Shown: piece by piece, positions 36,960 to 46,202 of the stretch
Layout of the letters: each line of letters begins with the position of its first letter
How positions within the stretch are numbered: the first letter of the stretch is position 1
Origin: Pelagicoccus sp. SDUM812002
GTDB taxonomy: Bacteria; Verrucomicrobiota; Verrucomicrobiia; Opitutales; Opitutaceae
Assembly: GCF_031127835.1 (NCBI RefSeq)
Contig: NZ_JARXHX010000013.1
Span: 62,001 to 126,000, forward strand
DNA length: 64,000 nt
Direction: 5' to 3'
Position numbers and translations under genes: made by a program
The notes under the pieces: model-generated
Told to the model about the DNA's origin: nothing
The model's database searches: none
Seen by the model: only the letters and a program-made list of their open reading frames with translations

Positions 36960-38486
36960 ATGTCCACAAAGCTCGCCATCAACCTTCACAAGCTCGCTCG
37001 CTTTACCAATACGGCGATCCCCATCTTCACGCTACTGTCCTTCCTCGCAGGTTGGCGGATCTCGTTTTACTTTCACTTCCTGACTGTTCCCATGATCGGT
37101 CTAACGCTGATCAATTACTACTACCTCTTCGCCCAGAGAAACCACTCGCTGCTGCGAAACTTTGGCATACTCGGACAGGGACGTTATATGCTTGAGAGTC
37201 TCGGACCCGAGCTTCGCCAATACCTCTACTCAGGCGACACTGAAGAGCGGCCCTTTAACCGGACCGAGCGAGCCGAAGTCTACCGCAAGGCCAACAACGT
37301 CGACTCCGCCTCCTCCTTCGGTTCGCAAAACGATTTCGACGCAACCGAGGTAAAGCTACGCCATTCGCTGTTTCCCATTTCTAAAGAAAACCTACTTCCT
37401 TACCGCCTCACTTTCGGCGAAGAGCGAGGTATCCAAAAAACATATACGCTCACCGTCCCCTTTATCATCAGCGGCATGAGCTACGGCGCTCTCGGGAAGA
37501 GCGCCATCCGTTCCCTCGCTCGGGGCATCGCTCAAACGGGAGGACTCATGAACACTGGCGAAGGTGGTTATCCCAAGTACCACTTGATGGAAAACTGCGA
37601 CCTGGCCTTCCAGATCGGCACCGCTAAGTTTGGAGTTCGCCAAGAAGATGGAACGCTCGACGACCAGCGTCTGGCCGACCTTGCCGCTAAGGATCAGGTT
37701 AGGCTCATCGAACTCAAGCTCAGCCAAGGAGCTAAGCCTGGCAAAGGCGGCATGCTGCCAAAAGAAAAGATAACCGCGGAGATCTCAGAATTACGCGGCG
37801 TACCCATGGGGCAGGACGTGGTCTCGCCGACCCACCATCCCGAGTGCGAAGACTACCACAGCACCGTCGCATTCATTCGGCGGATACAGGAAGTTTCACA
37901 TCTCCCGGTCGGGATCAAGCTCTGCATGGGCGACCCACGCCAATTCGCCGAACTCGTTGCGGAAATGAAACGTCAAGACAGCTTTCCGGACTGGATCACC
38001 ATCGACGGCGCCGAAGGCGGAACCGGAGCCGCGCCTAAAGCGTTTATTGATCGGGTCGGCATGCCGCTCTTCCCTGCGCTCAAATCTGCCCAAGATGCTC
38101 TTGTCTCTGCAGGTGTGAGACAACGCCTCAAGCTCGTCGCCTCCGGAAAGCTGATCAATCCCGGCTCGCAAATCATCGCGTTCTGCCTCGGGGCCGATGC
38201 CATTGCCACGGCACGCGGTTTCATGCTCTCCATCGGCTGCATCCAAGCCATGCAATGTGGCAGCAATACCTGCCCCGTCGGAATCACCTCCCACAATCCC
38301 AAGCTCGAAAGGGGAATAGATATCGCCGACAAAGCTCTTAGAGTTGCCAACTACGTTCACAGCCTCGAGCACGATCTCGACGAACTGCTCTGCGCAGCTG
38401 GTGCTCGCTGCGTGCGAGAGCTCTCATTCGATCATCTCTACGTGCCGAACGAGACACTCCTCTATCCATTCGCCCACCGCATCTGA
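36960..38486 (+). CDS. FMN-binding glutamate synthase family protein
   Basis: A 508-residue protein. Two N-terminal membrane helices (about 20-38 and 42-58) are followed by a glutamate-synthase-type FMN/Fe-S barrel domain. Signatures include FIISGMSYGALGKSA, GEGG, QIGTAKFGV, PGKGGMLPKEKI, IDGAEGGTGAAP and CIQAMQCGSNTCPVGI with the Cys cluster motif. Homologues are common as single-gene 'glutamate synthase-like' enzymes without the amidotransferase domain. The reaction in vivo is not established. It is followed 6 bases later by the DoxX gene, suggesting an operon. Confidence 0.92.
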   Translation: MSTKLAINLHKLARFTNTAIPIFTLLSFLAGWRISFYFHFLTVPMIGLTLINYYYLFAQRNHSLLRNFGILGQGRYMLESLGPELRQYLYSGDTEERPFNRTERAEVYRKANNVDSASSFGSQNDFDATEVKLRHSLFPISKENLLPYRLTFGEERGIQKTYTLTVPFIISGMSYGALGKSAIRSLARGIAQTGGLMNTGEGGYPKYHLMENCDLAFQIGTAKFGVRQEDGTLDDQRLADLAAKDQVRLIELKLSQGAKPGKGGMLPKEKITAEISELRGVPMGQDVVSPTHHPECEDYHSTVAFIRRIQEVSHLPVGIKLCMGDPRQFAELVAEMKRQDSFPDWITIDGAEGGTGAAPKAFIDRVGMPLFPALKSAQDALVSAGVRQRLKLVASGKLINPGSQIIAFCLGADAIATARGFMLSIGCIQAMQCGSNTCPVGITSHNPKLERGIDIADKALRVANYVHSLEHDLDELLCAAGARCVRELSFDHLYVPNETLLYPFAHRI

Positions 38487-38492
38487 TCCGAC

Positions 38493-38918
38493 ATGAAATC
38501 GCCAAAACTCAAAATCCTCTCTTGGATCGCCCAATTCGCAGCCGCAGCGATCATGGGCCAGACCCTCTATTTTAAGTTCGCAGCTCATCCGGAGTCCGTA
38601 CAGCTGTTCACCGAACTCGGCATGGAGCCACACGGGCGACTCCTTATCGGCGCTTTCGAACTCATAGCCTGCGTTTTGTTGCTGATCCCCTCGAGCATCG
38701 TCTACGGAGCGCTCCTCGGTGCCTGCCTGATGGCAGGCGCAATTATCGGCCACATTACTGAACTCGGTTGGGAAGGGCCACGCCTCCAGCTCGGCTCGCT
38801 AGCCATCGCTGTCTTCGCTTGTTGCATCACTACGCTAATCATACGCCGGCGCGAGTTGCCCCTTCTCAAGGCGATCCAAACCGAGAAGCCGACCAAGCGA
38901 GCGCGCCCCAAGGATTGA
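38493..38918 (+). CDS. DoxX-like membrane protein
   Basis: A 141-residue protein with four hydrophobic segments (about 8-27, 47-66, 69-87, 95-115) and a basic C-terminal tail. The spacing and the Q-T-L-Y-F-K-F pattern in the first helix fit the DoxX/DoxD family. Function is unclear in most bacteria. It is 6 bases downstream of the FMN enzyme, so likely co-expressed. Confidence 0.83.
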   Translation: MKSPKLKILSWIAQFAAAAIMGQTLYFKFAAHPESVQLFTELGMEPHGRLLIGAFELIACVLLLIPSSIVYGALLGACLMAGAIIGHITELGWEGPRLQLGSLAIAVFACCITTLIIRRRELPLLKAIQTEKPTKRARPKD

Positions 38919-38977
38919 CTAGTCCGGCACAAAAAAAGCGATTGAAGTAGAAAGAGCGTAAAAAGCGTCTCAACTCC

Positions 38978-38996
38978 CTTGCCGCGGTGCGGCAAG
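38978..38996 (+). repeat. Perfect hairpin next to a start codon
   Basis: CTTGCCGC, loop GGT, GCGGCAAG, ending 9 bases before the ATG at 39006. In RNA it would sit over the ribosome-binding position of the next gene. No T-run follows. Confidence 0.5.
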
Positions 38997-39005
38997 CGAG
39001 CTTAA

Positions 39006-39815
39006 ATGCCTTCATCCAATTCGTTGATGATGAGCCACACCCTCATGCTAACTCAAGCCCTGTTCGCGTTGATGGGACTCTACGGCGCTGCTTGGTTTTT
39101 ACTTAATTCGAGAGGCGGCGCCAATTCACATCGATTCATTCTCGCAGGCATCGTCAACTTCGCAGCTGCATCGTACCTGCTATGCTGTCTTGCGTTCCCG
39201 CTTCTCGGTCTCCGCGAAGCCTTGGACCAATACCCATTCGACCCCTTCATCTGGATTGCCTTCGTCACGATTGCTTTCTCCGCCATCGTGCAGCAAGTAG
39301 CTGGTCGCACTCTGCGAAAAGCAATCCCGCCACCCTCCCTTGAGCCACCCCCAGATCGAACAGCAGCTTCGGATGGACGATCGGCGGAAGACTCTGAGAA
39401 CGCCTTCGAGCGGCACGTCCTTTTGCTTGGACTCCAGGAACACGACTCGAGGCTCACGGCAAAACTGCTCTCCAACATCGGCTTCACGGTCATGATTGAG
39501 GATAGCCCCAACGATTTACTCTATTACGACTTTCAGCAGTCGAATGTCCACTTATCCATACTGTTCAATCGCGACGGCGCCGACGAAGTACCGACCTTGA
39601 TAACCAGACTCGCAAACCAGCATGAAGACGGCGTCACCCTGATCGCCCTTACCAGAGACCCAAGATCACCCCATATCCAACGAGAAATTCGCAACCACAG
39701 ATACCACGTGGCTACCGGAAGCCCCTTAAAAGCGATGGAACTTTTCCAGATTATCGACTGTCAGCGTTCAAGTGCTCTTTGCCGAATGCAGCCTTATCAC
39801 CCAAACATAACCTAG
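39006..39815 (+). CDS. Membrane protein of unknown function with receiver-like C-terminal region
   Basis: A 269-residue protein with three N-terminal membrane helices (about 12-32, 43-65, 78-96), a polar linker (105-140), and a soluble region (about 140-255) that begins ERHVLLLGLQEHDSRLTAKLL and alternates strand and helix like a response-regulator receiver. The acidic pocket and phosphorylation Asp are not clear, so it may be a degenerate receiver. I do not recognise a family. Three possible ATGs lie close together at the 5' end; the first is used. Confidence 0.75.
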   Translation: MPSSNSLMMSHTLMLTQALFALMGLYGAAWFLLNSRGGANSHRFILAGIVNFAAASYLLCCLAFPLLGLREALDQYPFDPFIWIAFVTIAFSAIVQQVAGRTLRKAIPPPSLEPPPDRTAASDGRSAEDSENAFERHVLLLGLQEHDSRLTAKLLSNIGFTVMIEDSPNDLLYYDFQQSNVHLSILFNRDGADEVPTLITRLANQHEDGVTLIALTRDPRSPHIQREIRNHRYHVATGSPLKAMELFQIIDCQRSSALCRMQPYHPNIT

Positions 39816-39878
39816 CAGTTAAGTGGGCTGGTGCCTAAGGACTTTAGCTATTTCTCAAAAAATGTTGAAAAAAGTTGA

Positions 39879-40706
39879 ATGCTTCCGGAAAAAGAGCGTC
39901 TACCCACAGCGATGCCTGATAGCAGAGGTAAATATACTCTAGAAGAGCTCATGAGAGCCAAACGCAACGAGCAACCAGAACCTGAGTTCTGGGTACGCTT
40001 CGATCGCGAACTAAAGCAGAAGCAAAAGCTTCTTATTCAGCGGCAACTCGTTAGCGAGACTGGCCTCAAATCACTTTTCGCAACCCGCTTCTACAAGGTG
40101 GGGGCATTTACAGCTACTTGTGGAATCGCAGCGGTGGCTGTATACTTAGGTTTTCAAACTCCCGTTAACGAGCCCTCTCTCGCTCATAAGCAACAGACAG
40201 AGGCTCTAAAACCTAGTTTCGCAGTAGCGACCGTGGTCGAGTCAACTTCTAAGCAAGTTTCCTCCGGCGGCTTGCAAGAGTTCGCTACCCTAGCCCAACC
40301 GAGTGCCCCGCGAGTCGTAATCGAAACGCCCGCCATCATCGCTCAACAACCTTCCCCGTCACAGCTGACCGCCCTTAAGACTCTCGCTTCCTTGGAGGAA
40401 ACGATCAGAGCCAAGAGAGCGAGCGACCCAGCACCGACACCTTCCTACCAGTTTGTTAGCTCTAACGGACTCTTTGAAACGGAGCTTTCCGAGCTCGAAG
40501 AAGAATCGGTGGATGGCGTTTGGGATTTCGAAGACGCGTACCTGCTCGGCAAATATGCAGACCCACTGACCGGCACGCTCAACACCAGCCGTTCACTCTC
40601 TATCGACGAAATCCAACACGTGAGCTTTTCGCAGCTCGATGATGCACTTTCGAGCCAAGGAAGCCGCCGTAGCCGTTCGATCGATGCCCTGAGCGTAAAG
40701 TTCTAG
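39879..40706 (+). CDS. Membrane-anchored protein of unknown function
   Basis: A 275-residue protein. The N-terminal part has the motif YTLEELMRAKRNEQPEPEFW followed by DRELKQKQK, a pattern I associate with Verrucomicrobia but cannot name. A membrane helix lies near 78-95 (AFTATCGIAAVAVYLGF) and the rest is low-complexity polar sequence. The 3' end FETELSELEEESVDGVWDFEDAYLL is acidic. Either the ATG at 39879 or the one at 39912, which lies nearer the conserved block, may be the true start. A strong terminator follows. Confidence 0.7.
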   Translation: MLPEKERLPTAMPDSRGKYTLEELMRAKRNEQPEPEFWVRFDRELKQKQKLLIQRQLVSETGLKSLFATRFYKVGAFTATCGIAAVAVYLGFQTPVNEPSLAHKQQTEALKPSFAVATVVESTSKQVSSGGLQEFATLAQPSAPRVVIETPAIIAQQPSPSQLTALKTLASLEETIRAKRASDPAPTPSYQFVSSNGLFETELSELEEESVDGVWDFEDAYLLGKYADPLTGTLNTSRSLSIDEIQHVSFSQLDDALSSQGSRRSRSIDALSVKF

Positions 40707-40728
40707 GCGAGTCACAATCCAATCTCAC

Positions 40729-40763
40729 AAAAAAGCCGCAGCTTTAGAGCTGCGGCTTTTTCG
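40729..40763 (+). terminator. Strong, probably bidirectional terminator
   Basis: AAAAAGCCGCAGCT, loop TTAG, AGCTGCGGCTTTTT. A-run before and T-run after allow use on both strands, so it can end the plus-strand gene at 40706 and also the minus-strand tRNA-Gln transcript. Confidence 0.92.
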
Positions 40764-40806
40764 TGAAGATGAGCCAACTGACATTTGAAATTGATCAGAT
40801 CTCAAA

Positions 40807-40880
40807 TGGCAGCCCGACAGGGATTCGAACCCCGACTGACTGGACCAAAACCAGCTGTGCTACCATTACACCATCAGGCT
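40807..40880 (-). tRNA. tRNA-Gln (anticodon UUG)
   Basis: On the minus strand the 5' acceptor arm AGCCTGA pairs with TCGGGCT, the D arm is GTGTAATGGTAGCAC, the anticodon arm is GCTGG-TTTTGGT-CCAGT with UUG at positions 34-36, and the T arm contains GGTTCGAATCC. CCA is encoded (40807-40809). UUG reads CAA and CAG by wobble. All stems are well formed. Confidence 0.96.
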
Positions 40881-41031
40881 AATCTTTGAAGGAGCGATAA
40901 GTTGGTAATAACCTCCCCGTTCGTCAAGCGCCTAAATAGCGATATTTTAGGAACGTTCCATCGCGCCAAATCACGCTTATGCGAAGCCTAGCATTGACGA
41001 GTCCAACTCACTTTGGCTTAACGAGTTTTTA

Positions 41032-41772
41032 ATGTCATCAGCGTCAAACTCGGCCGAAAAACCTAAATACAAACGCGTCGTCCTCAAACTAAGTGGTGAG
41101 GTCCTGCGTTGTTCCGAGACGGGAGACCCCATCGCATGGAACACGCTTCGCAAAATCTGCCAACAGATTAAGGATATCCGAGAGCTCGGCGTCCAAGTCT
41201 GTATCGTGATCGGAGGTGGAAACATTTTCCGAGGACTGTCCGGTTCGACCGACCAAGGCGTTGATCGTACCACCGGCGACTACATGGGGATGCTCTCAAC
41301 CGTCATCAACGGTTTGGCATTCATGGAATGTTTGGAAAAGATGGGGGTCCAAACCCGCGTCCAAACCTCGATCCCCATGAATCAGGTCGCAGAGCCGTTC
41401 ATTCTGCGTCGAGCAATCCGCCACCTCGAGAAAGGCCGTGTCGTCATTTTCGTAGCCGGGACCGGAAATCCCTACTTCTCTACCGATACAACCGCCGCGC
41501 TCCGAGCGAGCGAAATTGAAGCGGAAGTCATAATGAAGGCCACCAAGGTCGACGGTATCTACGACAAGGACCCGATGAAGTTCGACGACGCAGTGCGTTA
41601 CGATACCCTTTCCTATATCGACGCCCTCCAGCAACGCCTCAACATTCTCGATTCCACCGCGTTCTCGCTTTGCATGGACAACGAGGTACCAATCCTGGTG
41701 TTCAGCCTAAACGAGACTGACTCGATTCGCCGGGCCATTATCGGAGAGAACGTCGGAACCCTAGTCTCCTAA
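41032..41772 (+). CDS. pyrH: UMP kinase PyrH
   Basis: A 246-residue amino-acid-kinase-fold enzyme that makes UDP from UMP. The N-terminus [12 protein letters not shown] and the phosphate loop [11 protein letters not shown] are conserved, as are [13 protein letters not shown] and the ADP-binding [12 protein letters not shown] and [11 protein letters not shown] polar extension of about 12 residues precedes the fold. It lies 18 bases before frr, the normal bacterial order, though tsf does not directly precede it here (tRNA-Gln does). Confidence 0.96.
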   Translation: MSSASNSAEKPKYKRVVLKLSGEVLRCSETGDPIAWNTLRKICQQIKDIRELGVQVCIVIGGGNIFRGLSGSTDQGVDRTTGDYMGMLSTVINGLAFMECLEKMGVQTRVQTSIPMNQVAEPFILRRAIRHLEKGRVVIFVAGTGNPYFSTDTTAALRASEIEAEVIMKATKVDGIYDKDPMKFDDAVRYDTLSYIDALQQRLNILDSTAFSLCMDNEVPILVFSLNETDSIRRAIIGENVGTLVS

Positions 41773-41790
41773 CTTTCACCCCTCAAATAA

Positions 41791-42351
41791 ATGGACGAAG
41801 AAACAGTATTCCTGACAATGGACGAAAAGGCTGATAAGGCCGTCGAACACACCGCCCACGAGTTCGCCGCGATCAATACCGGCAAAGCGAACCCTGGCAT
41901 GGTCGAAGGTATCGTTGTCGAAGCGTATGGAAGCCAAATGGCCCTCAAGGAAATGGCCGCCATCACCACACCCGACGCTCGTACAATCGCTGTGCAGCCG
42001 TGGGACAAGTCGACTCTTAAAGCCATCGAGAAAGCCATCCTCGCCTCCAACATCGGCATCACGCCCGCTATCATGGGCGACGTCATTCGCCTTCCGCTCC
42101 CAGAGCTCACCGGCGACCGCCGCCAAGATCTCGTCAAGCTCGTCAGCAAGCAGGCCGAAGACGGACGCGTCGCCGTTCGCAACGCACGCCGCGACGCGAT
42201 GGACGCCCTCAAAAAGCTGCAAAAGGACGGAGACATAACCGAGGACGAACTTAAGACTGACGAAAAGGAGATCCAGACGACCACCGACAACGCGATCAAG
42301 AAGATCAACGATCTACTCGCCGCCAAGGAAAAGGATCTCACTACAGTCTAA
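41791..42351 (+). CDS. frr: Ribosome recycling factor
   Basis: A 186-residue factor that with EF-G splits post-termination ribosomes. The domain order and motifs are standard: EFAAINTGKANPGMVEGIVVEAYGS near the N-terminus, NIGITPAIMGDVIRLPLPELTGDRRQ in the hinge, and the C-terminal helices with RNARRDAMDALKK. The usual RTGRA of the N-terminal region is here NTGKA, a mild variation. It is in an operon with pyrH and followed by a terminator. Confidence 0.95.
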   Translation: MDEETVFLTMDEKADKAVEHTAHEFAAINTGKANPGMVEGIVVEAYGSQMALKEMAAITTPDARTIAVQPWDKSTLKAIEKAILASNIGITPAIMGDVIRLPLPELTGDRRQDLVKLVSKQAEDGRVAVRNARRDAMDALKKLQKDGDITEDELKTDEKEIQTTTDNAIKKINDLLAAKEKDLTTV

Positions 42352-42388
42352 GCGGCACGTCGCTTGAGGCCGAAGGCTGAAGCAATCT

Positions 42389-42420
42389 AGGCTGTAGGTG
42401 GCAACACCGCAGCCTTTTTC
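42389..42420 (+). terminator. Intrinsic terminator of pyrH-frr
   Basis: AGGCTG, TA, GGTG, loop GCAA, CACC, G, CAGCCT then TTTT. The two stacked stems give a stable hairpin, 37 bases after the frr stop. Confidence 0.85.
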
Positions 42421-42465
42421 GTTCTTCTCTCCAGCCTAAAAGCCTTGCACCTTCAGCCCCCCAGA

Positions 42466-43551
42466 ATGAAACGCGTCGTCATCAAGCTTGGCACAGGCAT
42501 CTTAACCCATGGTATCGGAAAAGTTGATACCGTTCGTATCAATGCTATCTGTAACCAAGTCGCAGAGCTCAGAAAACGCGGAATACAGACACTCATCGTA
42601 AGTTCCGGCGCTGTCGGAATGGGCATGGGAGCTCTCGAGCTGCAGGAGCGACCCAAAACGTTGGCAAAGCAGCAGGCATGCGCCTCGATCGGACAGAGTC
42701 GTCTGATCCAATGCTGGCAGGACGGCCTCCAGCCACACGGCCTCATTGCGGGACAAATCCTCCTCACGCACGAGGACCTGCGCATTCGCAATCGGTACGT
42801 GAACGCCAAAGCGACCATCGAACAGCTTCTGGCCTATGGAGTCGTACCGGTTATCAATGAAAACGACTCCGTATCCGCATTCGAAATACGATTCGGAAAC
42901 AACGACCTCCTCGGAGCAATGGTCGCCAGCCTAAGCAACGCCGACCAGTACCAAATCCTATCCACCGCTCCCGGGCTCATAGATATGGATGGCGATGGAA
43001 AAATAATACCCGTCGTCCCAAGGATCACTCCCGAGGTCGAGTCCCTCGCCAAGGGCACAAGCTCTCCAACCGCAGTTGGAGGCATGGTCTCCAAGCTCGA
43101 GGCAGCCAAGCTTTCGACCAAGTCCGGTTGCGAAACTTTCATCGCTGACGGATCTGCGGACAACATTATCCTCCGCATCATCGACCGGGAAATAGTGGGA
43201 ACCCGCTTCGAGGCTTCTCCCCAACCCATGGGATCCAAGAAGCGCTGGCTCGCCTACTTTCAAAGAGCAAGCGGCTCCATCTCCATCGACGATGGAGCAA
43301 GCGAAGCCATCATTCGCCGCGGACGTAGCCTGCTCGCCGCTGGCGTCACGGGGTTCGACGGCATTTTCAAGTCCGGTGACGTCGTCGATATCCTGAACGA
43401 AAAAGGCCAGGCGATCGCCCGCGGCGAAATCTCTTTTTCCAGCATTGAAATCGAAAAGATCGCCAACAAGCACTTCGAAGAGCTGAACGCTCTCTACCCT
43501 GACCGGACCCGACTTGAGGTCGTCCATCGCGACGCCCTCGTCCTCCTTTGA
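42466..43551 (+). CDS. proB: Glutamate 5-kinase ProB
   Basis: A 361-residue first enzyme of proline biosynthesis, phosphorylating L-glutamate. The kinase domain (1-255) has MKRVVIKLGTGIL, SSGAVGMGMG, NENDSV and FGNND(L); the C-terminal PUA domain (about 275-355) follows, beginning RASGSISIDDGA. Feedback regulation by proline is expected through the kinase domain. Start ATG 42466 is preferred to an upstream in-frame TTG. proA is not adjacent. Confidence 0.95.
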   Translation: MKRVVIKLGTGILTHGIGKVDTVRINAICNQVAELRKRGIQTLIVSSGAVGMGMGALELQERPKTLAKQQACASIGQSRLIQCWQDGLQPHGLIAGQILLTHEDLRIRNRYVNAKATIEQLLAYGVVPVINENDSVSAFEIRFGNNDLLGAMVASLSNADQYQILSTAPGLIDMDGDGKIIPVVPRITPEVESLAKGTSSPTAVGGMVSKLEAAKLSTKSGCETFIADGSADNIILRIIDREIVGTRFEASPQPMGSKKRWLAYFQRASGSISIDDGASEAIIRRGRSLLAAGVTGFDGIFKSGDVVDILNEKGQAIARGEISFSSIEIEKIANKHFEELNALYPDRTRLEVVHRDALVLL

Positions 43552-43681
43552 CTGAGGTTCTACCGTGTGCCTCCACGGTTAAACGCAGGCCTTGTCACCA
43601 AGAGTCAAATCCGGGTACCCGCTAATCCTAAGCCAAATTCGCCCTTCACTATTCCCAACGGACCATTCTTACTCACCTCGA

Positions 43682-45679
43682 ATGGACTTCGATCTCAGCC
43701 CGACGCCTAACCCTTTCGAGATACCCGAGATAGATTTTCGGGCCGAGCTCAACGACGAGCAATACGCCGCCGTTACCGCAAAACCCGGCCCTCTTCTCAT
43801 CCTTGCTGGCGCCGGGTCGGGCAAGACCCGCACCCTCACTTACCGCGTCGCTTATCTCCTGAGCAAAGGCGTCCGAGCTGGAGAAATACTACTGCTCACC
43901 TTCACCAACAAAGCCGCCAAAGAGATGCTAACTCGCGTGGAAGAGCTCACCGCCGTCGAAGGTCGCAGCTTCTGGGGCGGCACCTTCCACAGCATCGGCC
44001 ATCGCCTTCTTCGAATGCACGGTGAGGCTATCGGGCTTCCTAAAAACTTCACCATCCTCGATGCAGGGGAATCGGAAACAGTGCTCAAGCACGCAGTCGA
44101 GTCTGTCGAGTCCTCTTTCTTTAAGAACAAGACCCATCCCAAGCCTGGTCCGCTTTCCTCGATCATCAGCATGGCTCGCAACACCTGCGAATCCATCGAG
44201 CGGACCATCATCGACTTCTATCCGCAACACCACGAATTTGTCGACCGTATTGACGGATTCGCCGCGGCCTACGCCAGAAAGAAACAGGAACAAAACGTAG
44301 TCGACTATGACGATCTGCTCGTTTTCTGGCTCAAGCTTCTCGACGAAGCTCCCGAGGTCGCCGAATACTATCAGAAGCGCTTCCAACACTGCCTCGTTGA
44401 CGAGTACCAGGACACCAATGTCCTGCAGGCCGCCATCATAGACAAGATGGCCCCTCACCACCGAATCATGGCGGTAGGTGACGACGCACAATGCATATAC
44501 TCCTGGCGGGGGGCAAATTTCGACAACATCCTCACCTTCCCGGATCGCCATCCAGGCACAGAGATCCTCCGCATCGAAACCAACTACCGCAGTACGCCAG
44601 AAATACTGACGATGGCCAACGCCATCATCGCGAATCGTTCCACCGCTGGCTTCGACAAGGAACTCCGCGCCCACAAGCCATCCAGTCAGCGTCCCTACGT
44701 CGTCCAAGCAATGGATACTCGCGAACAGGCCCAATTCGTCATCACCCGCGTCCGCGGCCTCATCGACGAAGGCCAGGATCCTCGCGAAATAGCCGTCCTC
44801 TACCGTTCCCACTTCGTCGCGCTCGACATGCAAATGGAGCTCTCCCGCGCCGGAGTCCCCTACCAGATCACCAGCGGCGTCCGGTTCTTCGAACAAGCCC
44901 ACATCAAGGATCTCGTTGCCCACCTGCGTCTCGTTTACAACCCCTCCGACGCCAGCGCCTTTCTGCGGCTCTTCCTCCTGCTTCCTAAAGTTGGAGAGAA
45001 AACTGCCCAAAAGCTGTACGATCACACGATCGCCGTCGCCAAGAAGCACGAAATCGACTTCATAGACGCTCTCCGCCACGAGGACACGATCAAGAAAGCG
45101 CCCGCCGCCGCCCGGGCCGATTGGGAAGCCGTCGCTCTCACGCTTCGCGACATGAAGCAGATCGCCGACACCGGAACCCCCGACGAAGTCGTGCAAATCG
45201 CCATCGATGGTTGGTACTCTTCCTACCTGCAGGGCGCCTACGCGAATTACACCAATCGGCTCGAAGACCTGAACTCCCTCGTCGGATTCGCCGCACGTTT
45301 CGAGGAAATGCAGGAACTTATCGCGCAAATCACGCTCCTAAACTCGGAGACCTCCGGCCGCATGGACGAGTCCGACGAAGCTATTCGACTGACTACCGTC
45401 CACCAAGCCAAAGGCCTCGAGTTCAACGTCGTCTTTGTAATCGGCGCCGCGGACGGATTCTTCCCTACCCGCCGCTCCATTGACATCGGTGATACCGAGG
45501 AGGAACGCCGCCTCTTCTATGTCGCAGTGACTCGAGCTCGCGACGAGCTTTACGTACTGTATCCAAAGATGAATACCAAAGGCGGACCTAGCATGTTCCT
45601 CAACCCAAGCCGCTTCCTTCAAGAAATTTCCACCGACCTGTTCGAACCCATCCGCATCCGCCGCAACTACGGCTGGTAG
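43682..45679 (+). CDS. UvrD/Rep/PcrA-type ATP-dependent DNA helicase
   Basis: A superfamily 1A 3'-5' helicase of 665 residues. Motifs: Q-motif LNDEQYAAV (24-32), Walker A LAGAGSGKTRTL (41-52), Walker B VDEYQDTN (near 239-246), motif III GDDAQCIYSWRG, motif IV/V around LTTVHQAKGLEFNVVFV and motif VI YVAVTRARDELY. The C-terminus is shorter than in UvrD, lacking the UvrB-interacting tail, which fits Rep or PcrA-like proteins. It is likely to act in repair or replication restart. ATG 43682 is used instead of an upstream TTG (43592), because it begins just before the conserved domain. Confidence 0.93.
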   Translation: MDFDLSPTPNPFEIPEIDFRAELNDEQYAAVTAKPGPLLILAGAGSGKTRTLTYRVAYLLSKGVRAGEILLLTFTNKAAKEMLTRVEELTAVEGRSFWGGTFHSIGHRLLRMHGEAIGLPKNFTILDAGESETVLKHAVESVESSFFKNKTHPKPGPLSSIISMARNTCESIERTIIDFYPQHHEFVDRIDGFAAAYARKKQEQNVVDYDDLLVFWLKLLDEAPEVAEYYQKRFQHCLVDEYQDTNVLQAAIIDKMAPHHRIMAVGDDAQCIYSWRGANFDNILTFPDRHPGTEILRIETNYRSTPEILTMANAIIANRSTAGFDKELRAHKPSSQRPYVVQAMDTREQAQFVITRVRGLIDEGQDPREIAVLYRSHFVALDMQMELSRAGVPYQITSGVRFFEQAHIKDLVAHLRLVYNPSDASAFLRLFLLLPKVGEKTAQKLYDHTIAVAKKHEIDFIDALRHEDTIKKAPAAARADWEAVALTLRDMKQIADTGTPDEVVQIAIDGWYSSYLQGAYANYTNRLEDLNSLVGFAARFEEMQELIAQITLLNSETSGRMDESDEAIRLTTVHQAKGLEFNVVFVIGAADGFFPTRRSIDIGDTEEERRLFYVAVTRARDELYVLYPKMNTKGGPSMFLNPSRFLQEISTDLFEPIRIRRNYGW

Positions 45680-45718
45680 GAGCGATATTGGTCACGATCA
45701 CAAAACTGCCCTTTCCGA

Positions 45719-46189
45719 ATGAGACACTTCATAGCCGCCTTTACTCTGCTTGCCCTCGCCGCTTCCGCCCGGGCCGAGCTCACTATCATCTCTACCGAAC
45801 ACCGAGATGCCGCGTCCTTCAAACGTGTCTCCGAGTACCTAACCGGCAAGCACAGCGACGGACGGTACGCTGTATACCGCAGCGATACTTCCAGACGAGA
45901 CGGCTTCTACATTTCACTGCTGGCCAGCGAGAAGCCTACTCTTGCCCAGATAAAAAAGGTTCGCGTCCAGTTCGTCCGAAAGGGCACCCAAGAAATAGAA
46001 TCCTTCGAGTCCCCTGTCGAATCACTCGAAAAGAAGCGGATCCTCGTAGGCTTCACCGGAGAAGAATGGAATGCCTCCAGCAGCCATCCCGTGGCTTGGA
46101 AGATCGATCTTCTGAATGCCTCAGGAACCTCCCTCGAATCAGCCCAAAGCTTTCTCTGGACAGAAACACCACGTAGCGCGGAGCTTTAG
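45719..46189 (+). CDS. Secreted protein of unknown function
   Basis: A 156-residue exported protein. The signal peptide MRHFIAAFTLLALAASARA ends in an A-x-A-like cleavage site. The mature part begins ELTIISTEHRDAASF and appears to alternate strands and helices. No recognisable motif or family. It is the first gene of a close-packed same-strand run (14 bases before the glycosylase). Confidence 0.72.
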   Translation: MRHFIAAFTLLALAASARAELTIISTEHRDAASFKRVSEYLTGKHSDGRYAVYRSDTSRRDGFYISLLASEKPTLAQIKKVRVQFVRKGTQEIESFESPVESLEKKRILVGFTGEEWNASSSHPVAWKIDLLNASGTSLESAQSFLWTETPRSAEL

Positions 46190-46202
46190 CCCGCGTCCGC
46201 AC

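Noticed and set aside
43928-45328. A long minus-strand reading frame opposite the helicase gene
   Set aside because: It lies entirely inside the helicase gene, whose motifs are clear, and the antisense product has no domain. It is a composition effect of the high GC third position.
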